A stretch of 16,542 nucleotides of DNA from Streptosporangiaceae bacterium (GTDB lineage: Bacteria; Actinomycetota; Actinomycetes; Streptosporangiales; Streptosporangiaceae), in NCBI GenBank assembly GCA_030039095.1, contig JASHQP010000017.1, positions 1 through 16,542 of the forward strand, read 5' to 3'. Below, piece by piece: positions 13,117 to 16,542 of the stretch (position 1 is its first letter; each line of letters opens with the position of its first letter). A model generated the notes under the pieces. That model had not been told where the DNA came from. It ran no database searches and was given only the letters and a program-made list of their open reading frames with translations. The position numbers and the translations under genes are program-made.

Positions 13117-13962
13117 ATGCCCACGTTCGAGACACCCGAGCCGATCCTGGCGACCATCGAGGTCACCGTCGGCGACCTGCGCATCGCGGCGAAAGACCGC
13201 ACCGACACCCTCGTCGAGGTCCGCCCCAGCGACCCGTCACACGAGCCCGACGTCCGCGCCACGGATCAGACCCGCGTCGAGATGACGTCTGACGGGCTCC
13301 TGGTGAAGGGGCCGAAGCAGCGCGCCCTGCCGCTCTTCGGCAAGCCGGGATCGGTCGACGTGACCGTCGACCTGCCGGCCGGCTCGCGGCTGCGCGCCGA
13401 CGCCGGGGTCGGCGCGCTGAGGAGCACCGGGCGGCTGGCCGACTGCCGGGCCAAGCTCGGCGCCGGGGAGATCGACCTGGAGAACACCGGGCCCGTCACC
13501 CTCCGCATGGGCGCGGGCGGCATCAGCGTCGGCGTCGTGACCGGCAGCGCCGACATCACCTCCAGCACCGGGCCCGTTCAGCTGACCGAGGTCGACGGGC
13601 CCGCCGTGATCCGGAACGCCAACGGCGAGACCTTCATCGGCGCGATCACCGGAAACCTGCAGGTCAGCGCCAGCAACGGCGGCGTCTCCGTCGACCGGGC
13701 GGACGGTGACGTGACCGCGAAGACGGCCAACGGCGCGCTGCGCGTCGGCCGCGTGTCCCGCGGCGTCACGAGCCTGAAGACGAGCATGGGCGAGATCGAG
13801 ATCGGCATCGCACCCGGCACGGCCGTGCTGCTCGACGCGGAGACGCGGCTGGGCAGCGTGCGCAACGGCCTGGCCACCGCGAACGGCCCCGAGTCCGCCG
13901 ACGAGACGGCCGAGGTGCATGCCCGGACGGCCGTCGGCGACATCGTCATCCGGCGCGCCTGA
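13117..13962 (+). CDS. DUF4097 beta-strand-repeat protein
   Basis: A 281-residue protein built almost wholly of short repeated beta strands (GPVTLRMGAGGISVGVVTGSADITSSTGPVQLTEVDGPAVIRNANGETFIG and similar), the signature of the DUF4097 putative-adhesin family. The repeats would form a right-handed beta-helix. There is no signal peptide, membrane helix or LPXTG motif, so it is probably cytoplasmic despite the family label. ATG at 13117 has a strong GGAGGT ribosome binding site 6 bases upstream. In other actinomycetes I recall this gene next to the same ribbon-helix-helix protein and often an ABC transporter; no transporter is present here. Biochemical role is unknown. Confidence 0.9.
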   Translation: MPTFETPEPILATIEVTVGDLRIAAKDRTDTLVEVRPSDPSHEPDVRATDQTRVEMTSDGLLVKGPKQRALPLFGKPGSVDVTVDLPAGSRLRADAGVGALRSTGRLADCRAKLGAGEIDLENTGPVTLRMGAGGISVGVVTGSADITSSTGPVQLTEVDGPAVIRNANGETFIGAITGNLQVSASNGGVSVDRADGDVTAKTANGALRVGRVSRGVTSLKTSMGEIEIGIAPGTAVLLDAETRLGSVRNGLATANGPESADETAEVHARTAVGDIVIRRA

Positions 13963-14174
13963 GCCGGACCGGACGCTAAGAGCCCGCCAGCCACGCGAGG
14001 AAGCGGCCGCGCGACCAGCAGCGGCGTCGCCGTCCGCAGCCGCATAGGCCGCGGCCAGCGCGGGGGCGCGTCCGGCTAGGGCGAGGTCGTGCAGCGCGGC
14101 GAGGATGACCGCGGTGCGGGGCCTACCCACGAAGGCGGCGCTCCCCTGCGGCCGACCCTGGCATCCCGCCGATC
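13963..14174 (-). pseudogene. Possible remnant of a lost gene between the DUF4097 and hydratase genes
   Basis: On the minus strand from about 14130 downwards the translation TAVILAALHDLALAGRAPALAAAYAAADGDAA reads like real protein, reminding me of an internal part of DUF2332 proteins. It then loses coherence near 14020, and a +2 shift gives RFLAWLAGS and a stop at about 13979-13981. There is no convincing start or ribosome binding site. This could be a frameshifted gene fragment or simply coding-like GC-rich DNA. Confidence 0.25.
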
Positions 14175-14639
14175 CTAGCCAACTCGACGCCCCTGCCGGC
14201 CTGCCGCCCGGACCGGCAGCGTGACCTCGACATGGCCGGGGCCCACCGTGACGCCCCTGGAGTTCTCGCTGCGCAGCTCCAGCACCACGACGCCGGCCCC
14301 GTCCCGCAGCTCGGCCGAGGCAACGTGCCCCAGTACCCGGGTCGTGTCACCGACGAGGTTGAACTGCCGCATCCGGAAGCCCTTGACCGACCGGATCGTG
14401 CCACCCGGGCCGATCCAGTCGCGGACGGCGCGCTCCCAGGTGCCGAGCAGGAACGCCGTGCTCGCGTACATGTCGGGTGCCCCGGTCGACCTGGCGTAGT
14501 CCCCGTTGTGGTGGATGGAGTTGAAGTCCCTGTTGCCGCCCGCCGCCATGACCAGCCGGTAGACCGTCAGCGGGAACGACACCTCCGCGATGGGCTCTCC
14601 GGGCTGCACGTCCTCGAAGCAGCGCTGCACGGTACTCAT
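14175..14639 (-). CDS. MaoC-like hydratase (hot-dog fold)
   Basis: A 154-residue single-hot-dog protein of the MaoC/(R)-specific enoyl-CoA hydratase group, which adds water to trans-2-enoyl-CoA or removes it from 3-hydroxyacyl-CoA. The catalytic Asp/His pair is visible as Asp38 and His43 in AAGGNRDFNSIHHN, equivalent to the family's GDxNPIH motif. C-terminal strands (RVLGHVASAELRDGAGVVVLELRSEN) complete the fold. ATG at 14639 follows GGAGGTG at good spacing. It lies 22 bases after the stop of the partner dehydratase gene, so the two are probably translated from one mRNA and may work as a heterodimer, as paired hot-dog dehydratases do. Confidence 0.88.
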   Translation of the reverse strand: MSTVQRCFEDVQPGEPIAEVSFPLTVYRLVMAAGGNRDFNSIHHNGDYARSTGAPDMYASTAFLLGTWERAVRDWIGPGGTIRSVKGFRMRQFNLVGDTTRVLGHVASAELRDGAGVVVLELRSENSRGVTVGPGHVEVTLPVRAAGRQGRRVG

Positions 14640-14661
14640 TGGCGCACCTCCGGCACGACGC

Positions 14662-15273
14662 TCACGCCGCGCCCCCGTCCCACCCGCCGGCTGGACGCGG
14701 CACGTACGCGAACGCGACCGAGCGCATGCGCGCCACGACCTCGCCGGCGTCGGTCACTATCTCGCTCTCGAAGGTCAGGAACGCGCCGCGGCCCACGGAG
14801 GTCTCCTTCGGCACGCAGGCCAGCAGCGTGCGCCCGCGGCGGCCGATCCGCTCCCCCACGGTGACCGGGCGGACGAAGTCCATCTCCAGCCCGGTGGCGA
14901 AGTAGCCCGTCGTCTTGGGGACCGGCCCCTGGTCGGGGTTGTTGATGGGGCTGCGGGCGGGCTGCGCGTCCCGCGCGTCGTCGTCGAACAGCGGCGGGTC
15001 GCCCGGCGACCACATCGGCGGGATCGACCACGACATGACCGCCGTATACGGCAGCGTGACGTCGGCGAACCCGGCCTGCATTGCGGCGTCCCTGTCGTAG
15101 TGCAGCGGGCAGTCGAACTCCAGCGGCTCGAGGAACCGGCGGATGTCGGTGGCCGCGACCGGATCGGCGCCGTAAACGATGCTGCCGTCACCGAAGTCCC
15201 GCCCTACCGCCGCGACCATCGCATCCCAGTCACCGCGCCAGTCCGCGCCGACAGCGCGTTCCGGCTCCTTCAT
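14662..15273 (-). CDS. MaoC N-terminal-type (FAS1-like) dehydratase domain protein
   Basis: A 203-residue hot-dog protein of the MaoC_dehydrat_N/FAS1-like dehydratase group. Features: SIVYGADPVAATDIRRFLEPLEFDCPLHYD near the start, LPYTAVMSWSIPPMWSPGDPPLF in the middle and GLEMDFVRPVTVGERIGRRGRTL near the C-terminal strands. Proteins of this type often provide the substrate-binding half while the following MaoC protein supplies the Asp/His pair. That fits the gene order here. ATG at 15273 is preceded by GGGAAGGTGA. It starts 41 bases after the CoA-transferase stop, in the same probable operon. The substrate is unknown. Confidence 0.86.
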   Translation of the reverse strand: MKEPERAVGADWRGDWDAMVAAVGRDFGDGSIVYGADPVAATDIRRFLEPLEFDCPLHYDRDAAMQAGFADVTLPYTAVMSWSIPPMWSPGDPPLFDDDARDAQPARSPINNPDQGPVPKTTGYFATGLEMDFVRPVTVGERIGRRGRTLLACVPKETSVGRGAFLTFESEIVTDAGEVVARMRSVAFAYVPRPAGGWDGGAA

Positions 15274-15314
15274 GCGATCACCTTCCCTTGTGGAGTCCCG
15301 GCCCCGCCCCCGTC

Positions 15315-16542
15315 TCAGGTAAGGACGCCGGCTTCCTGCAGCTCCGTGACCCGGTCAGGGCTGTAGCCGAGGATCTGGGTCAGCACATGCTCGTTGTCCT
15401 GGCCGAGCGTCGGGGCGGCGCGGCTCACCCGGCCGGGCGTCTCCGACAGCAGATACCGAGGGCCCTCCACCGTCGTGGTCCCGAGCAGCGGGTGCGGCAG
15501 GCGGATCAGATGACCGCGGTGCTCCAGCTGCGGGTCGGTGCAGAAGTCGGTGCTGGAGCTGGAAACGTGAGCGGGCACGCCGGCCGCCTGCAGCCGCTCC
15601 TGCACCTGCTCGGCGGGCAGCCCGCGGGTCCACTGCGCGATCGCGGCGTCGAGCTCGCCCTCGCGGGCCCGCCGGCCCGGCGCGGTGCGCAGCCTCTCCT
15701 CGGCCGCCAGGTCGGCCCGGCCGATCACCACCGCGAGCCGCTGCCAGTCGGCGTCGTCCCGCGCCGCTATGGCCACGAAGCGCTCGGCCGGGCCGTCCGG
15801 CTGGCACGGGTACACACCGTGCGGCGCCAGCTGCCGGTCGGCGTTGCCGATGGCCGCCGCGATCGTGCCCTGCGCGAAGTAGTCGGCCAGCTCGGCGGAC
15901 TGGAAGAGGATGCCGGACTCGACCTGCGAGACGTCGATGTAGCAGCCCTCGCCGGTGCGCCGCCGGTTATCGAGCGCCGCCAGCAGCACCGCGAGCGCGA
16001 ATCGCGGGCCGACGTAATCGGTGTAGGGACCGAACGGGCCGATGGGCGGCTCGCCCGGCCAGCCCACGATGGCCTGGTAGCCGCTGAGCGCGGCGCCGAC
16101 GTTGCCGTATCCGGCCAGGCGGGCGGCCGGCCCGGTCTGGCCGTTGATCGAGCTGCTGATCATGATCAGGCCGGGGTGCCGCGCCGCGAGCGTCTCGTAG
16201 TCCAGGCCCCACCGCCGCATGAGGCCGGGAGAGAACGCCTCGGCCACCACGTCGCACCAGCCGATCAGGTCACCGACGATCGCACGGCCCTCGGGGCTGC
16301 CCAGGTCGAGGATGACGCCGAGCTTGCCCGCGTTGCACGTGCCGTACAGCGCGGAGTTCTCGACGCCGGGCTTGCCGTCGTGGAACGGCGGCATGTGCCG
16401 GGCCGTCTCGGTGCGCACGGACGACTCGACGCGGATCACGGTCGCGCCGAAGTCGGCCAGCGACCGGCCGACGACCGGGCCGGCCACGACCCAGGTCAGG
16501 TCCAGCATCTTCAGCCCGTCCAGGGGCAGCGCCGCCCCGGGC
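15315..16542 (-). CDS. CaiB/BaiF family (class III) CoA-transferase, 5' end cut by the window
   Basis: The open frame runs past ATG 16508 to the window edge, and the upstream residues PGAALPLDGLK before MLDLTWVVAGP match the usual N-terminus of the family, so the true start is outside the window. At least 409 residues are present. Family III CoA-transferases move CoA between carboxylic acids through an acyl-aspartyl intermediate; the likely catalytic Asp is in GPFGPYTDYVGPRFAL. Other hallmarks are GATVIRVE, LGVILDLGSPEGRAIVGDLIGWCDVVAEAFSPG, and GEGCYIDVSQVESGI. It heads a probable operon with the two hot-dog dehydratase genes, suggesting CoA transfer to an organic acid followed by hydration or dehydration of the thioester. 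Confidence 0.93.
   Translation of the reverse strand, partial: PGAALPLDGLKMLDLTWVVAGPVVGRSLADFGATVIRVESSVRTETARHMPPFHDGKPGVENSALYGTCNAGKLGVILDLGSPEGRAIVGDLIGWCDVVAEAFSPGLMRRWGLDYETLAARHPGLIMISSSINGQTGPAARLAGYGNVGAALSGYQAIVGWPGEPPIGPFGPYTDYVGPRFALAVLLAALDNRRRTGEGCYIDVSQVESGILFQSAELADYFAQGTIAAAIGNADRQLAPHGVYPCQPDGPAERFVAIAARDDADWQRLAVVIGRADLAAEERLRTAPGRRAREGELDAAIAQWTRGLPAEQVQERLQAAGVPAHVSSSSTDFCTDPQLEHRGHLIRLPHPLLGTTTVEGPRYLLSETPGRVSRAAPTLGQDNEHVLTQILGYSPDRVTELQEAGVLT

Noticed and set aside
12505..13962. Classic HicAB toxin-antitoxin system
   Set aside because: The ribbon-helix-helix protein resembles an antitoxin only in its C-terminal domain, and the adjacent DUF4097 protein has no toxin fold or HicA-like double-stranded RNA-binding domain.
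13237..14130. Minus-strand open frame of 297 codons opposite the DUF4097 gene
   Set aside because: Most of it is a shadow of DUF4097. Only the part beyond 13963 looks protein-like and is listed as a possible remnant.

Overview
The window is very GC-rich, with strongly G/C-biased third codon positions, frequent GTG starts and several apparently leaderless promoters. Together with a Streptomyces-type chloramphenicol phosphotransferase, a DUF4097 gene, DUF4262 and a DtxR/IdeR-type iron box, this points to a soil actinomycete (Streptomyces/Streptosporangiales-like). This is inference; there is no rRNA or other phylogenetic marker. I see no tRNA, rRNA, CRISPR array, transposase or phage gene.

Layout from left to right. 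(1) 1-1706, minus: acyl-CoA synthetase, 3' end outside the window. (2) 1827-2369, minus: DinB/DUF664 protein behind a strongly structured leader, divergent from (3) 2572-3105, plus: chloramphenicol 3-O-phosphotransferase. (4) 3132-3650, minus: small four-helix membrane protein. (5) 3873-6568, minus: GH36 alpha-galactosidase followed 20 bases later by a metallo-beta-lactamase-fold gene that has lost its middle, including the metal motif. These are divergent from (6) 6916-8001, plus: a LacI-family repressor; two LacI-type operators lie between them. (7) 8042-9362, minus: DUF4262 protein, a 57-residue hypothetical protein and a zinc-finger thioredoxin. (8) 9673-10476, minus: siderophore-interacting flavoreductase with an iron box over its promoter. 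(9) 10613-11838, minus: membrane protein and PadR regulator overlapping by ATGA. (10) 11867-12394, plus: GNAT acetyltransferase. (11) 12505-13962, plus: ribbon-helix-helix protein and DUF4097 beta-repeat protein behind a palindrome-rich leaderless promoter. (12) 14175-16542, minus: CaiB/BaiF CoA-transferase (5' end outside the window) and two hot-dog-fold hydratase genes.

The window reads as small independently regulated units, not one large system. Both ends carry acyl-CoA chemistry. The centre is a sugar locus in which the LacI protein very likely controls both itself and the galactosidase. The clearest oddities are the in-frame deletion in the metallo-beta-lactamase gene, two in-frame minisatellites placed in protein linkers, the three-hairpin leader of the DinB gene, and the helically phased GGCGCC palindromes over the promoter of the ribbon-helix-helix gene. 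That last gene pair is the best candidate for a poorly described regulatory system.
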